Of a stretch of DNA of 64,000 nucleotides, positions 1 to 8,507 are shown piece by piece. How positions within the stretch are numbered: position 1 is the first letter of the stretch; each line of letters begins with the position of its first letter. Source of the stretch: a bacterium (GTDB taxonomy: Bacteria; Planctomycetota; UBA1135; UBA2386); the NCBI GenBank assembly GCA_024743115.1, contig JANSXC010000028.1, positions 1 to 64,000 of the forward strand. Reading direction: 5' to 3'. The notes under the pieces were generated by a model, which saw only the letters and a list, made by a program, of their open reading frames with translations, made no database searches and was not told where the DNA came from. A program made the translations under genes and the position numbers.

Positions 1-177
1 GAGGTCATGGCGCTGCCGCTCAACGAGCTGCACGAGAAACGCCTGCTGCCGATGGAGAAGCGCAGCTACGAAGCGGGCGAGGAGAGCGGTAAGCAGGCGC
101 GTTACCAGTGGGTGCTGCTGCCGCTGCTGCTTCTGTTACTGTTCGAGATCGCGGCCGCCGGAGGTCGACACCGATGA
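1..177 (+). CDS. BatA/BatB-type membrane protein, C-terminal end only
   Basis: Frame 1 is open from the window edge to TGA at 175-177, giving the last 58 residues. They hold a charged stretch followed by a run of about a dozen leucines and valines ending LLLFEI and a short basic tail. A C-terminal transmembrane helix of this kind closes the von Willebrand-factor BatA and BatB proteins of the aerotolerance (Bat) operon. The next gene, a BatC-like protein, overlaps it by 4 nt (ATGA) and is followed by BatD/BatE, which is the standard Bat order. The VWA domain lies outside the window, so BatB is inferred from position more than from sequence. The role of Bat proteins is still poorly defined; they act at the inner membrane and periplasm together with MoxR ATPases. 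Confidence 0.7.
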   Translation, partial: EVMALPLNELHEKRLLPMEKRSYEAGEESGKQARYQWVLLPLLLLLLFEIAAAGGRHR

Positions 178-1292
178 AGACGAGCACGTTCCTGATGATC
201 GCGGCTGTCGCTGCCGCCACCGTCGTCGGCGGCGGTGAGCGCGAGAAGGGCCTCGCGGCCTACGCGGCGGGTCGCTTCGAAGAAGCCGCGGCGCAGTTCC
301 GCCTCGCGATCGAGCAGGATGGCGATTCGGCGGAGCTCAGTTACAACCTCGCGCTCGCGAGTTGGCGCGCCGGCGACCTCGCGGGCGCCGAGACCGCGGT
401 CGAGAAGTACGCGGCACTGGCGAGCGCGACCCGCGTCGATCTGCACGCCGGGGTGCTGGGTGGGATCCGGTTCGACGAGGCACGCGCGCTCGAGCAACGT
501 GCGGACGCCGCAATGGCGGCGCCGCCGGATCCGGCCGCGACGGCAATCCAACCGGAACCGCAAGACCCACTGCCCATTCTGAAGAACGCGCTCGGCCTCG
601 CCGAGCAGGCGCGGGATCACTTCGTGCGCGGCGCGGCCGCGACCCGTTCGCCGGCGTTGCTGCGCAATCTCGAGCGCGTGCTGCGCTACATCGAAGAGCT
701 GAAGCAGAAGATCGAAGAGCTCGAGAAGCAGCGCGAGGAGCAGGAGGGCGACGAGAGCGATCAGCAGGAGAAATCCGACGAGGAGAAGTCGGACGAGCAA
801 AAGCCGGACGAGCAGAAGCCGCAGGAAGAGGAGCAGCAGAACGAGGAGCAGCAGAACGAGGAGCAGGAGAACGAGCAGCAGGAGAACGAGAAGAACGAGG
901 AGCCGGGCGAGGAGGGTCAGCAGCCCGAGGGGCAGCAGGAGCAGGGTGACCCACGGCCCGACGAACCGCAGCCCGAGCCGCAGCAGGGCCCCGAGGAGCC
1001 GAACGAGCCGCAACCCGGGGAGCAGCCGCAGGGTGGTCAGCAGGATCAGCCCGGCGAGGAGCCGAAGTCCGATACCCCGCAGTCGGAGCAGGCGGGCGGA
1101 CAGTCGGAAGAGTCCGAGGATGCCGGCGGCCAGGGTCAGGCGCGCAGTGATGCGCCGGGTGAAGGCTCGCAGCAACGCGAGCTGTCGCCCGAGCAGGCCC
1201 AACGCCTGCTCGAGAAACTGCAGGAACTCGACAAGAAGCTGAAGATGCTGCGGCCGAAGACTCGGCGGCGGGTGGTGGAGCGCGACTGGTGA
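174..1292 (+). CDS. batC: BatC-like TPR protein with long acidic/Gln-rich region
   Basis: The protein has 372 residues. Residues 1-21 look like a signal peptide, residues about 23-100 contain TPR-type helices (AAYAAGRFEEAAAQF), and about 165-200 form a charged coiled coil (YIEELKQKIEELEKQ). Residues about 200-335 are an extreme low-complexity tract of Glu, Gln, Pro, Asn and Gly. The C-terminus returns to an amphipathic helix and ends RRRVVERDW, the kind of R-V-x-x-DW ending seen in BatC-family TPR proteins. The start at 174 overlaps the stop of the preceding gene (ATGA), and its own stop overlaps the GTG of batD, so translational coupling through the operon is likely. The protein is presumably anchored at or exported across the inner membrane, where TPRs mediate Bat complex assembly. 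The low-complexity tract is probably disordered. Confidence 0.8.
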   Translation: MKTSTFLMIAAVAAATVVGGGEREKGLAAYAAGRFEEAAAQFRLAIEQDGDSAELSYNLALASWRAGDLAGAETAVEKYAALASATRVDLHAGVLGGIRFDEARALEQRADAAMAAPPDPAATAIQPEPQDPLPILKNALGLAEQARDHFVRGAAATRSPALLRNLERVLRYIEELKQKIEELEKQREEQEGDESDQQEKSDEEKSDEQKPDEQKPQEEEQQNEEQQNEEQENEQQENEKNEEPGEEGQQPEGQQEQGDPRPDEPQPEPQQGPEEPNEPQPGEQPQGGQQDQPGEEPKSDTPQSEQAGGQSEESEDAGGQGQARSDAPGEGSQQRELSPEQAQRLLEKLQELDKKLKMLRPKTRRRVVERDW

Positions 1293-3880
1293 GTTCCGAT
1301 ACCGCAGCAGCACCGCGAACGTCGTCGCTGCGTTCGTGGTGGCGAGTTCTCGCCGTCACTGCGCTGCTCGTCGTCATCCCGACGCGTGCCCAGGAGATTC
1401 TCGAGGTCGAGGGTCCGGTGCCCGCCACGATCAAACTTGGCGGCGCCGCGCGCGTGCAGATCCGCGTCGAGGGCCGTGGGGCCAACCCCCAGAAGCCCGA
1501 GATTCCGGCGGTCGCGGGACTCGCGATGCGACTCTCGGCGCCGACGCGCAGTAGCTACTCGTTTTTCGATGGCCGCACGCTCGTCGAGCGACAGGGGGTG
1601 CAGTATCAGCTCACGCTGCGGCCCGAGCGCGCCGGCGAGTTCGTCGTGCCACCGTTCTCCTTCTGGACGGGCACGCGCAAACAGGCGACGCCTGAGCTGC
1701 GGCTCACGGTGGTCAAAGACCTGCGCGGCGACGACCTCGGTTGGATCGATATCGCGGTCGGGCCCCGGCGTGTGTACGTGCACGAGCCGATCCGGATCGG
1801 GGTGCAGTTCGGCATCGAGCGCGGCCTCCGGATCGTGCAGGACGTCTATCAGCGCACGCGTTACCTCGACATCGAGGTGCAGGCGCAGTGGTTGAGTAGG
1901 TTTCCCGGCGGCGAACGAATCTCGTTGCCCGAGGTCGAAGGCGATCGCCGAGCGATCATCGCCAACCGCGAGCTGTTCCTCGCGGAGTACGACGGCGGCC
2001 ACGAGCGCAACGGTCGGCGCTGGCAGCGCTTCGCGTTCGAGCGTGCGTTCCTGCCGACGCGCACCGGCACGATCGAGCTACCGGCGCCGACGCTGCGGTT
2101 CCACGTCGTGCGCAGCGCCGGCCGACCGGGTGTTTTTGGTCGGTCGCGCGGGGCGCAGACCGAGCAGATGTTCGTCTACGGCGAGCCGGTGCGGGTCGAG
2201 GTGCTGCCGATTCCCGAGGAGGGGCGGCCGACGCCGTACTACGGCGCCGTTGGTCGATTCTCGATCGACGCCGAGCTCGATCGCAACTCGGTGCGGCGCG
2301 GCGACTCGGTCAAGCTGCGATTGACCGTGCGCGGCCAGGGCAACCTCGAGTTCCTGCGGTTGCCCGAGGTCGATGCGCTCGCAGGCTTCCACAAGCTCGG
2401 GCAGGCCGAGGCGCAGCGCGATGCCGAGAAGGTCGTCGTCACCTACGACCTCGTGCCGTTGTCCGAGGACCTCGAGGCTGTGCCGCCGATCGAGTGGAAC
2501 TATTTCGACACGACGCCGGGTGTCGAGAGCTTCGTCGAGATCACGACGCCGGCTCTGCCGCTGTCGGTGCAGCCGTTGCCCGCAGGCGAAACGCTGGCAC
2601 CGTTGCCGAGCACGGATTCACGGCCGGTGACGCCGGGCGTCGACGACGTGTTCGATCTGCCGGACTTCGCCGGGCCGCCGGCGCGCGCAGCAGAGCGCTC
2701 GGTCGGGCTCGCGTGGCTCGCTACGCTCGGTCCGTGGATCGTCGTGGCGCTCGCGCTCGTGGGCTTCTCCGCGCTGCGGCGTCGGCGCGCGGATGTCACG
2801 GGTCAGCGCATGCGTGCGGCGCTCAAGAACTGTCGTGCGACGCTGGCCGCGGGCGGCGAACCCGTGGATGCCCTGGCCGCCTATGTCGGCGATCGGCTCG
2901 ACGTGCCGGCCGCTGCCGTCGTGCGGCCCGACCTCGGTGCCGTCCTCGAGCAGATCGGCATCGCGCCGGAGCTCGCTGCGGAGGTCGCGGCTGCGATCGA
3001 ACAGGGGACTGCGGCGCGCTACGGCGGTGGCGCCGGGCTCGACGCGGCGACGGTCGAGCGCCTCGTCGGTCGCCTCGAGCCGACGACGATCGACGCGCGG
3101 GCCTGGCCGAAACTGCTCGCGCTGGTGTTCCTGCCGTTGACGCTCGCGATGACGGAACCGCTGGCCGCGCAGTCGCCCGTGGTTTCGAACGCCGTGGGCC
3201 AACCCGATCCTGCGAGCGGGAACGGTGCCGGCGGCGGCGACGCCGCAGTGGCTGCCTACCGGGCGGGTGACTACGAGCGCGCCGACGAGCTGTTCGCCGC
3301 ACGCTACGTGACGACTGGGGATCGCCGGCTCCTGCAGGCGCGCGGCAACTGCCTCTATCGCCGCGGCGAGCTCGCGCGGGCGCTGTGGGCCTACGAGTCG
3401 GCGCGGCTCGGGCTGCCGCGCGATTCGCAGCTGCTGCAGAACATCGCGCTCGTGCAGCGACAGCTCGAGGTCGCGACACCCGTCGGTGGCTTCGCGGCCG
3501 AACTCGATCGCCTGCGCGGCCAGCTTACGCCGGGCGAGCGCATCGGCTGGCTGGCAGTCTGTATGTTTGCCGCGGCAGGCTGCCTGATCCTCGGTTGGCG
3601 GCGGGTCGGCTGGCGCTGGGTCGGGGCGTTGTTCCTGTTGCCGGGTGTGTGGCTCGCGGCCGAGACCCTGTGGCTCGACGCCGAGCGGCCGGTGCGCGCC
3701 ATCGCGATGACGGAACTCGCGATCACCAGTGAGCCGCGCGCCGGCCTCGAGCCGATCGCGCGGGCGCGCGCCGGCGTCGCCGTCGAGGTGCTCGGTGGCC
3801 TCGCGGGCACCTTCGTCCGCGTCGCCGTGGAGAATCGCTCCGGTTACGTGCCCGTCGGCGCGATCGCGGTCATCGAGTAA
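1289..3880 (+). CDS. batD: Fused BatD-BatE aerotolerance protein
   Basis: The protein has 863 residues with GTG start at 1289 (GTGA overlap with batC). Residues 1-34 are a signal peptide. Residues 35-460 form the extracytoplasmic beta-rich BatD region with Ig-like segments (around 320-420: RRGDSVKLRLTVRGQGNLE). A transmembrane helix lies at about 471-495. A cytoplasmic stretch follows to about 600, and then a second hydrophobic segment (605-628, ending EPLAAQ) that looks like an embedded signal peptide. After it come a TPR-like repeat (650-720, AAYRAGDYERADELF), two transmembrane helices (about 751-769 and 776-796) and a C-terminal SH3-like domain (803-863). The TPR-TM-TM-SH3 layout is that of BatE, so this looks like batD and batE joined in one frame. 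It forms the last Bat gene here. Confidence 0.82.
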   Translation: MSSDTAAAPRTSSLRSWWRVLAVTALLVVIPTRAQEILEVEGPVPATIKLGGAARVQIRVEGRGANPQKPEIPAVAGLAMRLSAPTRSSYSFFDGRTLVERQGVQYQLTLRPERAGEFVVPPFSFWTGTRKQATPELRLTVVKDLRGDDLGWIDIAVGPRRVYVHEPIRIGVQFGIERGLRIVQDVYQRTRYLDIEVQAQWLSRFPGGERISLPEVEGDRRAIIANRELFLAEYDGGHERNGRRWQRFAFERAFLPTRTGTIELPAPTLRFHVVRSAGRPGVFGRSRGAQTEQMFVYGEPVRVEVLPIPEEGRPTPYYGAVGRFSIDAELDRNSVRRGDSVKLRLTVRGQGNLEFLRLPEVDALAGFHKLGQAEAQRDAEKVVVTYDLVPLSEDLEAVPPIEWNYFDTTPGVESFVEITTPALPLSVQPLPAGETLAPLPSTDSRPVTPGVDDVFDLPDFAGPPARAAERSVGLAWLATLGPWIVVALALVGFSALRRRRADVTGQRMRAALKNCRATLAAGGEPVDALAAYVGDRLDVPAAAVVRPDLGAVLEQIGIAPELAAEVAAAIEQGTAARYGGGAGLDAATVERLVGRLEPTTIDARAWPKLLALVFLPLTLAMTEPLAAQSPVVSNAVGQPDPASGNGAGGGDAAVAAYRAGDYERADELFAARYVTTGDRRLLQARGNCLYRRGELARALWAYESARLGLPRDSQLLQNIALVQRQLEVATPVGGFAAELDRLRGQLTPGERIGWLAVCMFAAAGCLILGWRRVGWRWVGALFLLPGVWLAAETLWLDAERPVRAIAMTELAITSEPRAGLEPIARARAGVAVEVLGGLAGTFVRVAVENRSGYVPVGAIAVIE

Positions 3881-3898
3881 CGCCGCTATCGTGGGGTG

Positions 3899-6547
3899 AT
3901 GCTGCCCTCGGTTCGAAGCATGCTCGTGCGTGCACTGGCGCTCTTGCCGCTGGCGATCGCGATCGCCCCAGCTCCAGCGCAGGGGTACCAGTCGCCGGCA
4001 TCGCTCGAGAATCGCTGGTACGTCGCCGGCGGGGGTGCGAGTCGTTCTGGTGCGGTCGCGACCCGGCCGCTGCTCGAACGACCGGAATCGGCGTGGCAGG
4101 TCGACCTCGAGGGGGACTTGGTCGGTGAGCCGCTGGTCTGGGACGATCGCGTCATTCTCGAGTGCGAGCTGCCGACCCGGAAACGGCGGCTGGTAGTGCT
4201 CGACCTCGTCGACGGCCGGGAGGTGGCGCGTCGCGACTTCGCGCGGGCGGTCGCGCGTTCGGCCCTGGCGCCGACGCTGTGGCATCGCGATCTGATTGCG
4301 CGCATCGGGAACAAGTATCGGCGCTACCGGCTCGGGGTGACGAGCCTCACCGAGCAGCGCGCGTCCGAGAAGCTCGTCGATCCCGGTCCGCCGCTCCGCG
4401 TCGGGGGCGAACTCTTCGTGATCGCGAACGGTCACGTCGAGTGTCGCGCCGCGCAGACGTTCCGGGTGCTGTGGCGTTCGAAGGCGACGGGCTTTCGTGG
4501 TCAGGTTGCGCGCACGGAGTCCGCGCTGTTCGCGGTGCGGGTCAAGAAGGACCACGGCGAACTCGTCGAACTCGACGTTGCGACCGGCGAACGCCGGCGG
4601 CGCGTGACGATCGCGACGACTGCGCTCGGGCGGTCGCCGATGCTGGCGGTCTCCGAGCACTCCGTCGTGTTGCACGGGCTCGCGAACATCCCGCTCGTGG
4701 ACGGCAGCTCGATCGACTCGCTGCGCTACGACCTGCCGCTCGTGGGCGGGCGCGCGCCGGCCGTGATGGCGCGGATGCGCGGCAAACCGGCGCTGACGGC
4801 CGAGCGGTGGCTGGCGGCGTGCGGCACGTCGCGCCAGCCGATGCTCGGCCTCGGAGAACGTGGCGCCGAGCAGTTCCACGTCCTCGCGACCGAGTCGTCG
4901 CATCCGGAGCTGTTGCCGGCGCCGGTCACGATCGCCGGGCAGATCGCCTATCTGTCGGGGGTCGCGATCGACCTGCAGACGTTCGACGTGCGCTGGCGAC
5001 TCGCGGTGCCAGAGGGTGCACGCGCCATTCCCGCTCGTGATCATCTGCTGTTCGCCAAGGGGCGCACGCTGCAGGCGTATCGGCGCGCGGGTGTCACCGC
5101 GGGGGGCGCAGCCGATGAGAAGGTCCGGGCTTGGGTCACGGCGTTCGATGCCGCGCAGCAACGCGAGCTGCAAGCGCTCGTCGCGGAGGCCCTCGCGGGC
5201 TACGAACTCGTGGTCGCGGACGAGCTGTTGAGCCGTTGTCGGGCGGTTGGCGTCGAGGAAGCCTGGGTGCAGGATCGCGAACGCGAACGCCGGGCCAAGG
5301 CGCGGGCACGGCGCCGCAGTGAGCCGGCGCGGGCGGCCGCGCTGCGACGGCGGGCCGGCGAACTCCGCGAGGTCGCCGTGAGCACGATCTGGCGGGCGCT
5401 CGCGGTGGCATCGAAGCCGCCGGCGGACCGCCTCCTCGCGCTGCGCTTCGTCCACGGCCTCGCGCCCGATCATCCGCCGCTGGCCACCGCCGTGCGCGCG
5501 CTCGTGCCCGAGCCGTTGCGGCCGCGGGGCTTGGACGAGTTCGACGTGGACGAGTGGCTCGCGTTCCTCGAGAGCACGCGGGCGATCGCGATCGAGTTCG
5601 TTGATCCGCCGACGCTCGACGACGCGCGGCGACCGACGGCCGAGCAGCGCGAATTGCTCGGGTTGATGCAGGATTGGCGCGCGGATCTCGTCGGGGTACG
5701 CAGCGATCGCCTGCTGGTCTACACGCCGGTGGACGCGCCGGGGGGACTCGCGCGTTGCCTCGCGCTCGGTGAACAGGTCTGCGACACCCTCGATGCGATG
5801 TTCGAGGATCGTCGACGCGTGCGCAAACAGCGGCGCCGGATGCGCATCCTGCTTTATCCGTCGGCGGAGTCGTACCGCCGCCATTCATCGGGGGGGGGCC
5901 ACCTGGCTTGGACCGCTGGGCACTACTCGGCGAGCGAACGCCTCTCGCGGATGTATCTGCCCGACGACGAGCACGCGTTCGCCCGCGTGATGCCCGTGTT
6001 CGTGCACGAGCTCACGCACCAGTGGCTGCAGGAGCGCTGTCCGGCGATCTCGTCCTTGCGAGCGGCGCGGCGCGATCCGCGGCTGCCCGGCTACTGGCTC
6101 GTCGAAGGGTTTGCGTCGTTCGTCGAGCAGTTCGTGTTCGACGTGCAGGGCGGCACGCATCGCACCGACGATCCGCGGAACAGCAACCTCGACATCCTGG
6201 CGCACGCGGAGCCGGCGATGCTCGTCGACTGGTCGCGCGTGCTGCGCGGTTCGGCGATCGATTTCCAGCGCCTCGATGTCACGCCGCGCCTGCAGGTCGG
6301 CCTCGGTCACCGGCTCGGGGTGCGGCGGGCGTTGAGTTCGCGCAACCTGTTCTATGCGCAGGCCGGCGCGCTCTGCCATTGGCTCTGGCATGCCAACGAT
6401 GGTGAGCATCGCGCTGTGCTGCTCGACCTGCTCGTCGCGCACTATCAGAACGATCGCAAGGGCGTCGATCTGTCGAAGGCGATCGGACGGCCGGCGGGGG
6501 ACATCGGCACAGCTGCCGTTCGGTGGGCGAAGGATCGCGCGCGCTGA
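3899..6547 (+). CDS. Exported zinc metallopeptidase-like protein (DUF1570/peptidase MA-like)
   Basis: The protein has 882 residues; a GTG at 3896 lies immediately upstream of the ATG at 3899, and another ATG follows at 3920. A signal peptide ends near APAPAQG. Residues about 30-400 contain repeated beta-strand blades with phrases such as LVWDDRVILEC and PLVDGSSIDSL, suggesting a PQQ/WD-type propeller. The middle is Arg-rich and helical. The C-terminal third holds HELTH (His703, Glu704, His707) and, 29 residues later, an EGFASFVE segment with Glu736 as the probable third zinc ligand, the gluzincin pattern seen in peptidase MA and the planctomycete DUF1570 family. It probably acts in the periplasm or outside the cell. 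The substrate is unknown. It follows batDE after 18 bases and may share its transcript. Confidence 0.75.
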   Translation: MLPSVRSMLVRALALLPLAIAIAPAPAQGYQSPASLENRWYVAGGGASRSGAVATRPLLERPESAWQVDLEGDLVGEPLVWDDRVILECELPTRKRRLVVLDLVDGREVARRDFARAVARSALAPTLWHRDLIARIGNKYRRYRLGVTSLTEQRASEKLVDPGPPLRVGGELFVIANGHVECRAAQTFRVLWRSKATGFRGQVARTESALFAVRVKKDHGELVELDVATGERRRRVTIATTALGRSPMLAVSEHSVVLHGLANIPLVDGSSIDSLRYDLPLVGGRAPAVMARMRGKPALTAERWLAACGTSRQPMLGLGERGAEQFHVLATESSHPELLPAPVTIAGQIAYLSGVAIDLQTFDVRWRLAVPEGARAIPARDHLLFAKGRTLQAYRRAGVTAGGAADEKVRAWVTAFDAAQQRELQALVAEALAGYELVVADELLSRCRAVGVEEAWVQDRERERRAKARARRRSEPARAAALRRRAGELREVAVSTIWRALAVASKPPADRLLALRFVHGLAPDHPPLATAVRALVPEPLRPRGLDEFDVDEWLAFLESTRAIAIEFVDPPTLDDARRPTAEQRELLGLMQDWRADLVGVRSDRLLVYTPVDAPGGLARCLALGEQVCDTLDAMFEDRRRVRKQRRRMRILLYPSAESYRRHSSGGGHLAWTAGHYSASERLSRMYLPDDEHAFARVMPVFVHELTHQWLQERCPAISSLRAARRDPRLPGYWLVEGFASFVEQFVFDVQGGTHRTDDPRNSNLDILAHAEPAMLVDWSRVLRGSAIDFQRLDVTPRLQVGLGHRLGVRRALSSRNLFYAQAGALCHWLWHANDGEHRAVLLDLLVAHYQNDRKGVDLSKAIGRPAGDIGTAAVRWAKDRAR

Positions 6548-6598
6548 CACTGCCGCACTGACGGTGCCGCACTGACGGTGCGGGCTGCGATCGGTCGT

Positions 6599-6904
6599 TC
6601 AGCCGAGCATGCGGCGGGCGCGCAGCCCGGTCAGCACCAGCACCGCACCGATCAACAGGAAGATGCTCGCGACCATCCAGCGCAGCAGTTCTTCGTTCCA
6701 GATGATGAGCAGTCCGAGCAGGATCGCGCCACCACCCAGCAGCAGCAGCAGGAACGGCAGGTTGGGCGGAACGGACGGCATGCCGCGGTTGAGATTGATG
6801 TCCATCGTGCGGGGGGCGAGCATGGCGAGGAGTCGAGCCCGGATCCAGTCCGGGCTGGCGACCGGGACTTTTGTGGCGTCGGCTCCGCGGGTAAAGAAAG
6901 ACAT
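6599..6904 (-). CDS. Small two-helix membrane protein of unknown function
   Basis: The protein has 101 residues (start MSFFTRGADA) and two hydrophobic helices: PFLLLLLGGGAILLGLLIIW and MVASIFLLIGAVLVLTGL, ending in a basic tail RARRMLG. The N-terminal half contains an amphipathic segment (WIRARLLAMLAP). An AGGAGG on the minus strand lies about 14 nt before the ATG, inside the opposing gene. The ATG abuts the ATG of the divergent lipoprotein gene at 6905 so that the two form CATATG. A shorter start at an internal Met (MDINLNRG) is possible. I do not recognise the family; it is an integral inner-membrane protein. Confidence 0.6.
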   Translation of the reverse strand: MSFFTRGADATKVPVASPDWIRARLLAMLAPRTMDINLNRGMPSVPPNLPFLLLLLGGGAILLGLLIIWNEELLRWMVASIFLLIGAVLVLTGLRARRMLG

Positions 6905-7828
6905 ATGTCGCGCTGGATCCTCCTGCCCCTGCTGGCGTTCGTGAGCTGTGCCGGTGCGCCGGAACACCAGATCCGCGACATCGGTCGTCCGGACGCCGCG
7001 ATGCTCGAGTTGCTGGCCAAGGCCGAGCGCGCGTATCGCGCCGAGGCGCCGGAGTATCCGGCGCTGCGAGATCAGATCCTGCAGAGCCCGACAGCGGCCG
7101 GCTGGCATGCAAGGACGTTCGTTCGGGACTTCATGTTCGCGCGCGAGCAGACGCCGTTGCGCCAGGACCAGGAGTTGTTGCGTGCCGCGGCCAAGATCAA
7201 GAACCCGGTCGAGCGGCGTGCCGTCGAGGGGCTCATCGGTCTCGGCGAAGCGGCCATGCCGGTGCTGATCGACGACGTACTGCTGCACGACCAGACGTTC
7301 ACGCGTGAGATCGGCGTCGAGCTCATCGGATACCTCGGACTCGTCGCGATGCCCGCCGTGATCGAGGTCACGAAGTCCGACAATCCGCGCCATCGCCGGG
7401 CGGCCGCGCGGGCGCTCGCGGCGTTCGCCAAAGAGCCCGACGCGGTCGCCGCGTTGCGCCGGCTCGTCGCGGACTCCGACTTCACGGTGCGCGCCGATGC
7501 GGTCCGCGGACTGCGCGGCGCGGGGCCGGCCGAGGGTGAGCTGCTCGGCCAGCTCGTGCAGAACGACGAGGACGAGTTCGTGCGGCGGGTCGCGGCCGGT
7601 GCGCTCGCCGGCCATCCGGGGCGCGAGACCGCGACCCTGCTCGTCGACTATCTCGCGGTGATGAAGTCACGGCGCGACATGCGTGGCTACGAGGTGGCGC
7701 AGGAGACGCTGCAGGAGCTGGCGGGCGCCCGAGGGCCGCGCACGGTCGAGGCCTGGCGGCGCTGGGCCGAGAAGCAGCCGGCCGCGCCACGCGCAGCGAT
7801 TTCGCGACCGGAGACCGGCAACCGCTGA
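6905..7828 (+). CDS. HEAT-repeat lipoprotein
   Basis: The protein has 307 residues. The first 17 form a lipoprotein signal with a lipobox ending FVSC (Cys15), so the mature protein is likely membrane-tethered. From about residue 95 to 250 the sequence is a series of helical HEAT/PBS-type repeats (for example GLIGLGEAAMPVLIDD and LRGAGPAEGELLGQL) with regular Ala/Leu and conserved Asp/Arg positions, a protein-interaction solenoid. The signal peptide fixes the start at 6905 even though the ribosome site upstream is weak (AAAGAAAG). It is divergent from the small membrane protein at 6599-6904 with no intergenic space. The function cannot be named. Exported HEAT lipoproteins are common in Planctomycetota. 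Confidence 0.75.
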   Translation: MSRWILLPLLAFVSCAGAPEHQIRDIGRPDAAMLELLAKAERAYRAEAPEYPALRDQILQSPTAAGWHARTFVRDFMFAREQTPLRQDQELLRAAAKIKNPVERRAVEGLIGLGEAAMPVLIDDVLLHDQTFTREIGVELIGYLGLVAMPAVIEVTKSDNPRHRRAAARALAAFAKEPDAVAALRRLVADSDFTVRADAVRGLRGAGPAEGELLGQLVQNDEDEFVRRVAAGALAGHPGRETATLLVDYLAVMKSRRDMRGYEVAQETLQELAGARGPRTVEAWRRWAEKQPAAPRAAISRPETGNR

Positions 7829-7855
7829 CCCGCGAGCGGGTATCAAGAACGATCC

Positions 7856-8449
7856 ATGGCCGAAGACTGGAAGATCCGCACCGACCGCACGCGCTGCTGC
7901 AGCCGACCGCTGGGGCGGTCCTACTACGCCGTGCTCGAGTTCCCCGACTGCGTGCGGCGCGATCTCTGCGACGTGTGCTTCGCCGATTACGAGCGCAAGG
8001 CCGACCCCGAGAACCCGCCGGTGTTCTGGCGCGCGATGCGCAAGGTTTCGGGCAGCAAGGAGCCGGTGCTCGATCTGCTGTCGCTGCGGGCGTTGTTCGA
8101 CCGGCTGGCCGGGCACGAGGACGACCGGGCGCGGGCGCTGCGGTTCTTCTGTGCCCTGCTGCTCGTTCGCAAGCGCGTGCTTCGCATGGAGCGGCCGCGG
8201 ACCGCCGAGCAGGAGCGCGCGGATCTCGTCGTCGTCGACCCGAAGATCAAGAAGGAGGAGCGCGAGCCGATCCTGCTCTTCGCGCCCGAGATCAACATGG
8301 ATGACCTCGGCGGCCTCAAGGACGAGTTGCTCGCGGCCATTGGCGATGGTGAGGCCGGCGAGGGTGAAGCGGAGGCGGAGGGTGAAGCGAACGCCGCGGC
8401 CGCGGAGTCGGCGCCCGCCGGCGAGACGAACGGCAGCGGGACTGCCTGA
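7856..8449 (+). CDS. Cys-rich conserved hypothetical protein
   Basis: The protein has 197 residues. The N-terminal 45 residues hold five cysteines (14, 15, 32, 38, 41), with CVRRDLCDVC resembling half of a zinc ribbon paired with the CC at 14-15. A helical middle section follows (FDRLAGHEDDRARALRFF). Residues 160-197 are an Ala/Glu/Gly-rich tail, probably disordered. There is no signal peptide or transmembrane segment, so it is cytoplasmic. It follows the HEAT lipoprotein by 27 bases and may be co-transcribed. I do not recognise a named family; a metal-binding or nucleic-acid-associated role would be a guess. Confidence 0.65.
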   Translation: MAEDWKIRTDRTRCCSRPLGRSYYAVLEFPDCVRRDLCDVCFADYERKADPENPPVFWRAMRKVSGSKEPVLDLLSLRALFDRLAGHEDDRARALRFFCALLLVRKRVLRMERPRTAEQERADLVVVDPKIKKEEREPILLFAPEINMDDLGGLKDELLAAIGDGEAGEGEAEAEGEANAAAAESAPAGETNGSGTA

Positions 8450-8490
8450 GGCGGGACGCGATTCTAGCGCCCGCTCGGAGCCGGCTGCCG

Positions 8491-8506
8491 CGGGGTAATG
8501 TCCCCG
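8491..8506. terminator. Possible terminator hairpin between convergent genes
   Basis: CGGGG (8491-8495) pairs with CCCCG (8502-8506) around the six-base loop TAATGT. It lies between the ends of two convergent genes (8449 and 8508). There is no U-tract on either strand, so an intrinsic terminator is only suggested by position. Confidence 0.3.
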
Positions 8507-8507
8507 G

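Noticed and set aside
102..1313. Long minus-strand frame opposite batC
   Set aside because: It is the antisense image of the Glu/Gln-rich tract (runs of Leu and Val) and has no ribosome site or family motif.
2618..5884. 1088-codon minus-strand frame opposite batDE and the metallopeptidase
   Set aside because: It is a GC-rich shadow frame; the composition (Arg, His, Asp, Pro) is that of antisense to real genes, and both plus-strand genes carry clear motifs.
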